DNA from: Chitinophagaceae bacterium LGM1
GTDB taxonomy: Bacteria > Bacteroidota > Bacteroidia > Chitinophagales > Chitinophagaceae
Reading direction: 5' to 3'
DNA: 64,000 nucleotides
Assembly: GCA_018604165.1 (NCBI GenBank)
Contig: CP075895.1
Span: 620,001-684,000, forward strand
In this document: positions 1 to 8,154 of the stretch, piece by piece
How positions within the stretch are numbered: position 1 is the first letter of the stretch
Layout of the letters: each line of letters begins with the position of its first letter
Program-made: the position numbers and the translations under genes
Notes under the pieces: model-generated
The model's input: only the letters and a program-made list of their open reading frames with translations
Databases searched by the model: none
Told to the model about the DNA's origin: nothing

Positions 1-2
1 CT

Positions 3-482
3 AGCGCAACAGGTATCTCTTACCTGCGTAATGGTAACATGTACTACTTCAGCCCAAGTGGCGATAAGAATGCTACAACTTACCAATGGTTATTCGGTGA
101 CGGTACTACCAGCAACTACAAAACTGTTAACAAAGCTATTGATGGCAGCATGACAGTAAGGTTGGTACTTGGTAACCCTTGCGGTAACGATACTATAACT
201 ATGGCACATTGGGCTACTGGTATCAATAACACAGTTAACGAAACACTTGAAGCAGATGTATATCCAAACCCTGCTAAAGAGAAAGTAACGTTGAGTGTGA
301 AAGGTGCTACACTGAAAGATGTAACTATACTGAATGTACTGGGTGAAGTGGTTTACCGTACCGAACTGGATGGTAAAGAAGCTGAACACAGCATTAATGT
401 AGGTGCACTGGCAGCAGGCCGATACATCATCCGTGCTAATACTACGGAAGGTACTATCAACAAGCCTTTCAATGTACAATAA
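3..482 (+). CDS. T9SS-sorted secreted protein, C-terminal fragment
   Basis: The reading frame is already open at the left edge, so only the last 159 codons of a larger secreted protein are visible. The visible part has a PKD-like segment with the hallmark WLFGDG, then a linker, then a roughly 75-residue type A sorting domain beginning VYPNPAKEKV and ending KPFNVQ. In this phylum such a domain directs export through the type IX secretion system and is removed at the cell surface. Nothing visible tells what the missing N-terminal part does. A strong terminator follows 30 bases after the stop, so it ends its transcription unit. Confidence 0.85.
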   Translation, partial: SATGISYLRNGNMYYFSPSGDKNATTYQWLFGDGTTSNYKTVNKAIDGSMTVRLVLGNPCGNDTITMAHWATGINNTVNETLEADVYPNPAKEKVTLSVKGATLKDVTILNVLGEVVYRTELDGKEAEHSINVGALAAGRYIIRANTTEGTINKPFNVQ

Positions 483-512
483 TACAAGGGGGTAATACCT
501 CGCTATAACAGA

Positions 513-547
513 AATAATGCCACCGATTTCGGTGGCATTATTTTTTG
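513..547 (+). terminator. Rho-independent terminator after the T9SS cargo gene
   Basis: A perfect 13-bp stem (arms 513-525 and 530-542, left arm AATAATGCCACCG, loop ATTT) runs into a T-rich tract. It sits 30 bases past the stop at 482. Confidence 0.9.
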
Positions 548-587
548 GTAGTCGCTTTTACAGAGAGTTGGTCAATACAATATGTTG

Positions 588-630
588 AACAAAGAAGCCA
601 ATGCACACTGCATTGGCTTCTTTGTTATTT
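588..630 (-). terminator. Terminator hairpin after zapA, possibly bidirectional
   Basis: An 18-bp perfect stem (588-605 with 609-626) closes a 3-base loop. T-rich flanks lie on both strands. It is 19 bases past the zapA stop on the minus strand and could also act as a second barrier for plus-strand transcription. Confidence 0.75.
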
Positions 631-645
631 CGGTAAGCAATAAGT

Positions 646-936
646 TTATTCGTTTATGATGGCATCTATTTTGCCGATAATATCTGTAAGTTCTTTTTTA
701 AATACAGGGTTGTGGGCATTGCCTTCTATAGCAGCATCTGCAGCGTATGTAAGCAGGCACATGGCAAGAAAATCCTGGTCATCTTTGCCTGCATATTGGT
801 TGCGCAACTCTGTAATCTTATCATCGGCTACTTTTACAGATTTACGTACTGCTTCTTCTTCCTCGGGCTTGATGCGTATGCGGTAACTGCGACCTGCGAG
901 CCATACGTTGATAGATAAAAGATTGCTTTCTTCCAT
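646..936 (-). CDS. zapA: Cell division protein ZapA
   Basis: A 96-residue protein with the ZapA pattern: an N-terminal beta segment with a glycine-arginine turn (WLAGRSYRIRI), an acidic PEEEE stretch, then a long helix (KVADDKITELRNQY onward) that forms the coiled coil. ZapA dimers bundle FtsZ filaments at the division ring in the cytoplasm. Length matches the family. The ATG at 936 follows an open upstream region, and lspA is upstream on the same strand with a 15-base gap, so the two are probably co-transcribed. Family assignment is from sequence pattern; the link with lspA is inferred from spacing. Confidence 0.8.
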   Translation of the reverse strand: MEESNLLSINVWLAGRSYRIRIKPEEEEAVRKSVKVADDKITELRNQYAGKDDQDFLAMCLLTYAADAAIEGNAHNPVFKKELTDIIGKIDAIINE

Positions 937-951
937 AATGCTTTTCAGTCG

Positions 952-1590
952 TTAAGATGTTGTAGTAGTGGTTGTGTTTTCTTCCTGCTTTTTGTGTATC
1001 AGCTTTTTTTGAAAGAAAACCAATACCAAAACACCTGTAGATATAGCCGCATCGGCAATATTGAATACAGGCTCAAAAAATACAAAGTTTTTGCCACCCA
1101 TTAAAGGAACCCATGTAGGTAGGGTGGTATCTACCAAAGGGAAGTAGAGCATATCTACCACCCGCCCATGAAATAGCTTGCCATAGCCTTGCCCCCATGG
1201 CACTAATTTGGCTACATGAAAACTGCTTTCGGTAAATATCATACCATAAAAGATACTGTCTATCAGGTTGCCTAAAGCACCTGCCAGTATCAATGCACCG
1301 CATATAATAGCGCCCTTACTGTATTGTTTATTAACCAAACGCTTTAGCAGGAAGAAGCCAAAAACCACTGCTACTAAACGAAAGAGTGTCAATATGAGTT
1401 TACCAGTGGGGGCTTCGTTCAGCTTCATACCGAAAGCCATACCCTCATTTTCTATAAAATGCAGCTTAAACCATGTGCCGAGTACATTTACTTCCTCGCC
1501 ATAATAGAAGTGTGTTTTGATATAAAACTTCACCCATTGGTCTATAATGATGATGAAAAGAATAATAAATATAGCGTTACGATATTTCAC
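952..1590 (-). CDS. lspA: Lipoprotein signal peptidase LspA
   Basis: Signal peptidase II cleaves the signal peptide of prolipoproteins before the lipidated cysteine, in the inner membrane. At 212 residues it is somewhat longer than the roughly 165 of proteobacterial LspA, mainly because of an insertion (about residues 112-170) between the last two catalytic regions. Four hydrophobic helices are visible. The two catalytic aspartates fit Asp111 in GNLIDS and Asp180 in FNIADAAI, and ENEGMAFG matches the conserved NxGxAF region. The start is GTG at 1590; no ATG lies before the first helix. It has several lipoprotein clients in this window (Omp28-like protein, carbonic anhydrase, BamD). Confidence 0.95.
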   Translation of the reverse strand: MKYRNAIFIILFIIIIDQWVKFYIKTHFYYGEEVNVLGTWFKLHFIENEGMAFGMKLNEAPTGKLILTLFRLVAVVFGFFLLKRLVNKQYSKGAIICGALILAGALGNLIDSIFYGMIFTESSFHVAKLVPWGQGYGKLFHGRVVDMLYFPLVDTTLPTWVPLMGGKNFVFFEPVFNIADAAISTGVLVLVFFQKKLIHKKQEENTTTTTTS

Positions 1591-1672
1591 CTGCTTTGGT
1601 TAATTATTTGAATGGATAAAGATACATCGTAGCCTGTTAGTTATTCTTTAAAAAATAGCGCATATCTAAAGG

Positions 1673-2593
1673 TTACTTTACACATATGCCTTTCTGTTTT
1701 AATTTGATGATGAGCGTATTGTACAATACCAGATAGTCTTCTGCCTCTATTGCATTGCCTTTCATAAAATGGTAGTCATAACCTGTTTTGTAGAAAGCCA
1801 ACTCATCAGTATGCGTTACCCCTACCTCGGTTAGTAGCTTTTTGTTTTCTGTAAGCAAGCTGTTTGTCAATGTATCATTATGTGTTTTTACAACTAAGCC
1901 CAATATCGTGTTATTGATATTAAATACCCTGCTCTTTATACGCTGCGACAACCAATAGCTTTTGGCAATATGCAGGTAGTGTAGCGCACTGTCGTATTGT
2001 TTAGCATACGCATATATCCTGCCTAAGTTGTTGTATGAAACCATCATGCCCGAACTGTCTGCTTTGTAACCATACAACAGCAATGCAGAGTCTATCTCTT
2101 TTTTGGCTTCGGTGTATGCACCTTTCATGCCAAACAACAAGCCTTTGTATTTATGCATATTAGCTGCTTGTGCAGTGTCTTTGATTGTATTGCACATTTG
2201 GATGGACTGATTGCTGTAGTATACAGCACTATCTATGTTGCCTTTCTTTTCCTCGTATATAAAGGCTAGGTTGCTGAGTGTAATGGCTGCCAGCTTGTAT
2301 TGCTTTGCATTTGATAGGTGGGTGTATGCCTGTTTACAAATATTGATAGCCATTGCAGTATCTCGCACGTAGTAATATGCAACCATATTATACATCACAA
2401 TGCCGCTGTCATGGGTGTTTTGCGATGCTGCCATTGCCTGATTCAGGAATATTATTTGTTGTTCTTTGCCAAAGTGCCGTCTACCACTATCTATGAGTGT
2501 TTTTACATTAGCAGATAACATTACTTGACCATAACTACGAGGAGATAAAAAGAACAAGACAAGGGCAATAATCGTGATGCGAAATAGCTGCAT
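1673..2593 (-). CDS. Secreted TPR-repeat protein of unknown role
   Basis: A 306-residue protein with a signal peptide (hydrophobic residues 5-22, ending SYGQ) followed by helical tetratricopeptide-like repeats covering about residues 60-290, seen in alternating A/Y/L spacing such as AAITLSNLAFIYEEKKGN and VSYNNLGRIYAYAKQYDSA. This resembles the periplasmic sensor half of TPR-type Bacteroidota histidine kinases such as the one at 16348-17997. However, it ends with no transmembrane helix or kinase domain, so it is either a stand-alone scaffold or the remnant of a longer protein. TPR calling is sound; function unknown. Confidence 0.7.
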   Translation of the reverse strand: MQLFRITIIALVLFFLSPRSYGQVMLSANVKTLIDSGRRHFGKEQQIIFLNQAMAASQNTHDSGIVMYNMVAYYYVRDTAMAINICKQAYTHLSNAKQYKLAAITLSNLAFIYEEKKGNIDSAVYYSNQSIQMCNTIKDTAQAANMHKYKGLLFGMKGAYTEAKKEIDSALLLYGYKADSSGMMVSYNNLGRIYAYAKQYDSALHYLHIAKSYWLSQRIKSRVFNINNTILGLVVKTHNDTLTNSLLTENKKLLTEVGVTHTDELAFYKTGYDYHFMKGNAIEAEDYLVLYNTLIIKLKQKGICVK

Positions 2594-2606
2594 ATATAAA
2601 TATACA

Positions 2607-2640
2607 AAACAGCCATCGCAAAGGATGGCTGTTTGAATAA
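2607..2640 (-). terminator. Terminator after the TonB-dependent receptor gene
   Basis: A perfect 11-bp stem (2607-2617 with 2624-2634, AAACAGCCATC arm) with a 6-base loop. On the minus strand it is followed by TTTTGT. It lies just past the receptor stop at 2657. Confidence 0.8.
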
Positions 2641-2656
2641 TAACAATCAGGTACTA

Positions 2657-4861
2657 TTACAAATTGCCCCGCACAGTAATAACAAAATTGCGCCCCGGTG
2701 CGCTGATGCCCGATGCAAACTGCCTGTAATGGCTATCCATTATGTTTTCAAGAGCTACTTGTACGCCCATGTATTGATTTATCTGGTAGCCTGTACGCAC
2801 ATTCAGCGTGTACCATGCAGGCATACCATTGGGCGTGGCATACACTAAGTTGTCTTCGCCCGATGGGCTGTAGTCTTTCAGGCGTTTCCATGCATTGTAC
2901 AATGCGAACACTTCTCCGCTAAAGCGTTTTTGCCTGTACATAATGCTTGTTTTGCCGAAAGTAGGTGGTATATGGTCGAGTGGTACTATGATACCTGCAT
3001 TATTGATATATCTGCCATACGTATGAGATACAGAACTATAGAGGCTCACATAACGGTTAAGCTTTGCGGTGATGGCGGCATGAAAGCCGTATAGGTATGC
3101 TTCTGCTTTGTTTTGGTTTGCCAGCACGGCTGTTAGCTTACCATTGTACACTACACTGTCTTGCCCGTTGAGGGTAAACTTATCGGCAATGATGGCATTT
3201 CTGAACCATGTGTAGAAGCCTGTTGCTTCTACTTTTACCTTATCGTTGGCGTAGGTTATACCAAGGTCGGTATTGTAAGTGTACTCTGGTTGCAGGTTGG
3301 GGTTGGGTACAAACAATGCAGCACCTGCTGCCGATTCAAACACCTTCGCCATATCATCCACATTCGGTGCGCGGAAGCCCGTAGAGCCATTTACTGCAAA
3401 ACGCCAGTGTGTAGCAGGCATATATACAACGCCCAAGTTGCCACTCAAAGCAGTATTGAGTTGCTGTGCCGTGTTGAAGGGGAAAGGGTAGAAGGTAGTA
3501 TCATCAAAGCGGCTGTTGAGTGATACATAATTCAGCCTGATGCCATCGTTCAGTATCAGCTTGTCGGTTACAATCTTGTAGATGTGTTGTGCATACACTG
3601 CCCCGTAATACATATTGCTGCCACCATTGGGGTAGCGGGTATCGAGTGGTTTGCTTTGTTTTGTAACAATATTGATGTTGGTAGCTTTGGATTGCACATT
3701 GTTGTACTGCCCGTCTGTACCGATGGTTATTTCATGTTGCCCCAACTTTTTGCGCATATCAACGAAATAGCCAACAACATCTACATCTTCAAAACGCTGT
3801 TGTAGCTCATTGCTACCACGTGTACGTTGATGCCTGCTTTCCTGTATATACTGATAGTTGACACCCGCTCGTATTTCATCAGCAAAGCCTGTCAGGTTTT
3901 TAGCATCCAACTGATAGGCTGCCATGCTACGGCGTTGTGGGCCGTAATACCACTCTGCAAAACGTAGCTTGCCGTTGCGTATATCCGTCAGTCTGTCATA
4001 GCGGGGTATATCGTTACTGTTGCTTAGTTGCAGGTTCAGCGTATGGTTTACTTTGCTGTTTTGCTGAAAGCGTATTTTTTGCAGGATGTCGTACTGCATG
4101 TAGCCACTCTCTTTTTGTATAAAGGGATTGGTGTTTTTTACGATGCTATCTTTGTCGTTGATGCGGGCAACATATTCATTGCGCAAACCAAAGCCATTGT
4201 AAAACGGATTGTTAACCGTACCCATACGCAAGTCGCCAAACTGGCTGTAGGTAACAGATGTAAGAAATGCCAGCTTACGCAAACCAATGTTGAAGTGCAG
4301 ATGCCCAGTACCCTCATTGTTAGCAGAGCTATAGCGTGTCATAAAGTTGGCATTGAACTTTGCCTGCCTGCCGCCAGATAGTTGTGGCGCTTTGGTAGTA
4401 AATAACATGACACCACCCAATGCATCGCTGCCATAGAGGGTAGATGCAGGGCCAAACATTACCTCGGCACGCTCCAGTATATTATTGTCGAGTGTAATGA
4501 TGTTTTGTAAATGACCACTTCTATAGATGGCATTGTTCATACGCACACCATCCACCACCATCAGTACACGGTTGGCTTCAAAGCCACGTAATACAGGGCT
4601 GCCACCGCCCGACTGGCTACGCTGTACAAATACATTGCCTGTCTGTTCCAGCAAGGTAGCCGTTGTTTGCGGCATAGCCCATTCCATTTCTTTTGATGAA
4701 ATAGTGAGTATTTGCTGTGCTACATTTTTCTTATTCTCTTTGAATTTGGAAGATGAAAGAACCACCTCATTCAGCCCCAAAGCGTGCAGGCTGTCTTGTT
4801 GTGCATTAGCTTGGCACCATATAGCCGTGCAAACCAATGCAGTAAGTATATGCTTGTGCAT
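2657..4861 (-). CDS. TonB-dependent outer-membrane receptor, haem/haemoglobin type
   Basis: A 734-residue outer-membrane receptor. Residues 1-20 are a signal peptide ending ANAQ. A plug domain spans about 35-155 with the characteristic runs SPVLRGFEANRV, DGVRMNN and LYGSDALGGV, and an approximately 540-residue beta-barrel follows, ending in the hydrophobic strand NFVITVRGNL. The plug wording is that of the TonB-dependent haem/haemoglobin receptor family (HmuR-like), so haem or a haem protein is the likeliest ligand; this is inference, and other iron or vitamin ligands are possible. It lacks the N-terminal carboxypeptidase-like domain common in SusC receptors, and no SusD gene is adjacent. A membrane-anchored protein gene lies 56 bases upstream on the same strand. 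Confidence 0.88.
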   Translation of the reverse strand: MHKHILTALVCTAIWCQANAQQDSLHALGLNEVVLSSSKFKENKKNVAQQILTISSKEMEWAMPQTTATLLEQTGNVFVQRSQSGGGSPVLRGFEANRVLMVVDGVRMNNAIYRSGHLQNIITLDNNILERAEVMFGPASTLYGSDALGGVMLFTTKAPQLSGGRQAKFNANFMTRYSSANNEGTGHLHFNIGLRKLAFLTSVTYSQFGDLRMGTVNNPFYNGFGLRNEYVARINDKDSIVKNTNPFIQKESGYMQYDILQKIRFQQNSKVNHTLNLQLSNSNDIPRYDRLTDIRNGKLRFAEWYYGPQRRSMAAYQLDAKNLTGFADEIRAGVNYQYIQESRHQRTRGSNELQQRFEDVDVVGYFVDMRKKLGQHEITIGTDGQYNNVQSKATNINIVTKQSKPLDTRYPNGGSNMYYGAVYAQHIYKIVTDKLILNDGIRLNYVSLNSRFDDTTFYPFPFNTAQQLNTALSGNLGVVYMPATHWRFAVNGSTGFRAPNVDDMAKVFESAAGAALFVPNPNLQPEYTYNTDLGITYANDKVKVEATGFYTWFRNAIIADKFTLNGQDSVVYNGKLTAVLANQNKAEAYLYGFHAAITAKLNRYVSLYSSVSHTYGRYINNAGIIVPLDHIPPTFGKTSIMYRQKRFSGEVFALYNAWKRLKDYSPSGEDNLVYATPNGMPAWYTLNVRTGYQINQYMGVQVALENIMDSHYRQFASGISAPGRNFVITVRGNL

Positions 4862-4917
4862 AGTTGTTGTTTTAATGAAAGAAAATATCGTAAAACTTTA
4901 CGAAGTGTGAATGTATG

Positions 4918-5448
4918 TTAAACACATGCATCGGGCGGGCTGTATAGCAATGCAGTATAGCTCGTGAGTTGCTTTGTGGTGGGTAATGCAAACTGTAACA
5001 TTACAGCGCCTGTAAACTGGTTGGTTAATGCAGCCAGTGCAGGTATAACCGCATCAAAATGCCAGAGTGTATTGTGGGTTTGTTTATCATCATCATTGCT
5101 GCCATCCAGCATTTTACACAATACTTTGAAAAGTTTATTTTCAAACCTGTCGTAGTGGCCTATCAGTACAATGTAATCGCCCTGTGTATGTTGTTGTTTG
5201 ATGTCAAACATTTCACCACCATACGCTATCTCATCATCTTTGTGCCATACTACTGCTTTGCCATCATGAAAAACCGATGCAGGTATTGTCAATGTGTCGC
5301 GCATAGCAATGGATTGCCTGTGTTGCCGTACATATTGATAGCTACCCATACGCACTGACTGCCACAGTACAAAGCCTGCCATATTGCAGCTTATCAGCAG
5401 TATCAGTACTACCGACAGTATGCGCGTGCTATGTTTTTTGCCAAACAA
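4918..5448 (-). CDS. Membrane-anchored protein of unknown function, upstream of the TonB receptor
   Basis: A 176-residue protein with a positively charged N-terminus, one transmembrane helix at about residues 9-29, and a soluble, presumably periplasmic remainder with no motif I recognise. The start appears to be TTG at 5448; the first ATG (residue 23) would cut into the membrane helix. The start sits directly on the T-tract of the terminator of the preceding Omp28-like gene. It is followed after 56 bases by the haem-type receptor, so a part in the same uptake function is plausible but unproven. Confidence 0.6.
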   Translation of the reverse strand: MFGKKHSTRILSVVLILLISCNMAGFVLWQSVRMGSYQYVRQHRQSIAMRDTLTIPASVFHDGKAVVWHKDDEIAYGGEMFDIKQQHTQGDYIVLIGHYDRFENKLFKVLCKMLDGSNDDDKQTHNTLWHFDAVIPALAALTNQFTGAVMLQFALPTTKQLTSYTALLYSPPDACV

Positions 5449-5475
5449 AAAAATGCCCTGTATTAACAGGGCAAA
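5449..5475 (-). terminator. Terminator after the Omp28-like gene
   Basis: A 7-bp perfect stem (GCCCTGT 5455-5461 with 5466-5472, loop ATTA) runs into seven T residues on the minus strand. The T-tract abuts the TTG start of the next gene. Confidence 0.8.
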
Positions 5476-5499
5476 TAAAATAAACTTATTTGGTATTTT

Positions 5500-6390
5500 T
5501 TACGGTGCTTTCACATCGGCTTCTTCTGCTTGCAGCACTTCTTTTTCTTCGCCGAGGTTATTGTGCAGGAATACAACTACCTGACAGTTTTCAGGTTTCC
5601 ATGCAGCTTCTATTTTGTATTTAAAGTTGCCCTCAAATACACGCCCTGCTTCTTTAGTAGGTATAGTTGCCAATATCTCTGCGCCACTTGCAGGTGTTAC
5701 CAATTTGCGTAGCACGTGCTTGAAGTTGTAGAACGTATCTATGTAAGTAGGATAATCTTGCGCATCAACAATATTATTCTCTATGATAGCGAGGCTGATG
5801 TACTGCTTGCCTGTAATGGCTTTTGTATAAGCTACTTTCACACGCACAGTACCCTCACCTTTTGCGGCATCGTACGTGTTTGTCAGTTTCAGGTTGGCAG
5901 TACTTACCACTTTCAGGCGTTCGTCAATAAAACCCGACCAGTCTGTACGCTCTATCTGGCGAGAGCCTTTGAACGGCACTCTGTCTATACCTGCTATGGG
6001 TATGCCAGATGTAAAGCCACCGCCATAAAAAGTATTGAGGATGTCTGATACAGATTGATTTCTGAAATCGTATTTGCCGAGGTTTTTTACAGGGCCGCCA
6101 AGGGGATGTTCGCTGGGGTGCAGCTCCAGTTTTATCAGCCTGTCGGGGTATTTTACATCAATGCCTTTCAATACATCGCGTGCAGCAGGGCAGTTAGAAC
6201 ATTTTGCACCTGTAAACTCTTCAATCAGTAGTTTTTTAGGTTGCGCGGTTTCTAACGCTGCTGTATAGGTGGTATCGCCAGACGAGGTACTGCCACCAAA
6301 ATTGATGATAGGCCCTTTTTCTTTACAGCCCTCACAAGAACTCAACATCACAACGGCAGACGCGGCTACCCAAAAGATTGATTTTTTCAT
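5500..6390 (-). CDS. Omp28-like outer-membrane lipoprotein
   Basis: A 296-residue lipoprotein. The signal peptide ends in the lipobox LSSC with Cys near residue 19. A thioredoxin-like segment begins with KLLIEEFTGAKCSNCPAA, whose CxxC and EFTG signature are typical of the Omp28-related family of Porphyromonas and relatives. A beta-rich C-terminal half follows. The family is surface or outer-membrane associated; its biochemical role is not established, though the CxxC suggests redox chemistry or structural disulphide formation. I chose ATG at 6390; an in-frame GTG two codons upstream is less likely. It stands as its own transcription unit, with a terminator directly downstream. Confidence 0.82.
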   Translation of the reverse strand: MKKSIFWVAASAVVMLSSCEGCKEKGPIINFGGSTSSGDTTYTAALETAQPKKLLIEEFTGAKCSNCPAARDVLKGIDVKYPDRLIKLELHPSEHPLGGPVKNLGKYDFRNQSVSDILNTFYGGGFTSGIPIAGIDRVPFKGSRQIERTDWSGFIDERLKVVSTANLKLTNTYDAAKGEGTVRVKVAYTKAITGKQYISLAIIENNIVDAQDYPTYIDTFYNFKHVLRKLVTPASGAEILATIPTKEAGRVFEGNFKYKIEAAWKPENCQVVVFLHNNLGEEKEVLQAEEADVKAP

Positions 6391-6492
6391 GAACACATTC
6401 AGTATTTTAAGCCTACTAATTTACGCAATCTCCCCGAATTAGGGCGCATAAAACACCAATTAGGTTAACTTTACACCACAAAATGACAGAAA

Positions 6493-6885
6493 ATGGAAGA
6501 AAGTAAGCGGCAGAAGCAGATAGGGCAGTTGGTAATGGAAGAATTGAGCGACATCTTCAGGCGAGAGGGTTTTAGTATGGTGCAGGGTGGTATGGTGTCT
6601 ATATCCAAAGTGATGGTAACAGCCGATTTGCTGGAAGCAAGGATATACCTGTCGCTGTTTCAGATAGAAGATACGGATGCAGTAATGCAAAGTGTAAAAG
6701 AAAAAACATCGGATTTTCGTAAGCAGTTGGGTATGCGTGTGCGTAACCAACTACGCCGTGTACCCGAATTGGTTTTTTATCTGGATGATACGCTGGACTA
6801 TGTGTTTAAAATGGAAGAAATATTTAAGCAGATAGAAGATGAACGCAAAGCCACCGGCAAACCCCAAAACGGCGATAGCGAATAG
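6493..6885 (+). CDS. rbfA: Ribosome-binding factor A
   Basis: RbfA binds the 30S subunit near helix 1 of 16S rRNA and helps its cold-sensitive maturation. The 130-residue protein has the expected KH-like fold pattern: N-terminal R-QKQIGQLVMEELSDI, the central VSISKVMVTADLLEARIYLS, and the C-terminal RVPELVFYLDDTLDYV, the last being highly diagnostic. It ends in a charged tail. The stop is immediately followed by the ATG of the LolC/E-like permease (TAGATG), so the two genes form an operon, a common arrangement in Bacteroidota. Confidence 0.95.
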   Translation: MEESKRQKQIGQLVMEELSDIFRREGFSMVQGGMVSISKVMVTADLLEARIYLSLFQIEDTDAVMQSVKEKTSDFRKQLGMRVRNQLRRVPELVFYLDDTLDYVFKMEEIFKQIEDERKATGKPQNGDSE

Positions 6886-8118
6886 ATGAACAGCGTATTG
6901 GTATGGCAGATAGCTATCAGGTACTTGCGTGGTAAACGTAGTGCCAATGCTGTACCCATCCTGTCGCGCATCAGCATGGTAGCCATAGCGGTGGGCAGTT
7001 GTGCCATGATAATACTGCTATCGGTTTTTAATGGGTTTGAATTGCTGATAAACGACCTGTACAAAGCTTTTTACCCCGAAATAAAAATAACGGCTGCAAG
7101 AGGAAAGTTTTTTGAAGAAACACCTGCCCTATACAATACAGTAAAAGCTACTAAGGGCATTGCAACGACTACTCGTGTAATAGAAGACAATGTACTCATC
7201 AACAGCGAGGATGGACAGTTTATAGCCACACTGAAAGGGATAGATGCACAGTACGACAAAGTAAATAACTACAAACAGTATGTAATAGAGGGTAGGGATA
7301 CGGTAACTGCATTGCCAGAACCTACGACTGTAATGGGCATACAACTAATGGGGCAACTACGGCTGGACCCTGATAATGTATTCAGCAATGTGGTATTGTA
7401 TTACCCGGATGCGGCGGTGAATGCAGCATTGAACCCCGAGAGTGCTTTCCGTTCGCAAAAGCTACGGGCAGATGGCGCGTTTCAGGCACAGGATGATTTT
7501 GATAGTAAATACATGCTGGCTGCATTGCCCGTAGTGCAGCAATTATTCAATGCTGAAAACAAATACTCATCAATAGAGTTGAAGCTGGATGATAATGCAG
7601 ATGCGGAAGATGTAAAACAAGCCTTGCAAGCCAAGCTGGGCAGTACCTACAGGGTAGAAACACAGTTTGAGCAGAACAAAACCATGTATCTCGTTATGCG
7701 CTCTGAAAAGTGGGCGATATACGGTATACTGTTATTGGTGTTGCTGATTGCCTCGTTCAACATGGTGGGTGCACTATCGCTATTGGTAATGGAAAAACAA
7801 AAAGACATGGCTATATTGAAAGCCATGGGCGCACAGCGCATTACCATCCGCAATATATTTATGGCAGAGGGTGTGTTGTGGGCTATGCTGGGTGGTATCA
7901 TCGGGTTGGTAACGGGCTTACTTATCTGTATCGGGCAGTTGAAGTTCAACTGGATTTCCTTACCAGGCTCTTACATCATAGATGCTTTCCCTGTACATAT
8001 ACAATTGATGGATGTACTACTTATCATAGGCACTATCATACTCATTGGCCTGATAGCATCATGGTATCCCGCCATGCGCAGCACAAGGATAGAAGCCCCG
8101 AGTTTAAGGAGTAATTAG
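6886..8118 (+). CDS. LolC/LolE-like ABC transporter permease
   Basis: A 410-residue FtsX-family permease. It has an N-terminal transmembrane helix (about residues 25-48), a roughly 220-residue periplasmic domain, and three more helices in the last 140 residues. Segments such as AIRYLRGKRSANAVPILSRI at the N-terminus and EKQKDMAILKAMGAQ before the last helices are typical of lipoprotein-releasing LolC/E. With a LolD ATPase the complex moves outer-membrane lipoproteins from the inner membrane to a carrier; no lolD gene is visible nearby. It is directly abutted to rbfA. Substrate is inferred from family resemblance. Confidence 0.85.
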   Translation: MNSVLVWQIAIRYLRGKRSANAVPILSRISMVAIAVGSCAMIILLSVFNGFELLINDLYKAFYPEIKITAARGKFFEETPALYNTVKATKGIATTTRVIEDNVLINSEDGQFIATLKGIDAQYDKVNNYKQYVIEGRDTVTALPEPTTVMGIQLMGQLRLDPDNVFSNVVLYYPDAAVNAALNPESAFRSQKLRADGAFQAQDDFDSKYMLAALPVVQQLFNAENKYSSIELKLDDNADAEDVKQALQAKLGSTYRVETQFEQNKTMYLVMRSEKWAIYGILLLVLLIASFNMVGALSLLVMEKQKDMAILKAMGAQRITIRNIFMAEGVLWAMLGGIIGLVTGLLICIGQLKFNWISLPGSYIIDAFPVHIQLMDVLLIIGTIILIGLIASWYPAMRSTRIEAPSLRSN

Positions 8119-8154
8119 CTTTAGCCCAGTTCCCCCTTTAGGAGGCGCAGGGGG

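Noticed and set aside
2657-4861. SusC/SusD-type polysaccharide utilisation locus
   Set aside because: The receptor lacks the SusC-type N-terminal domain, no SusD gene is adjacent, and the plug sequence is of the haem type.
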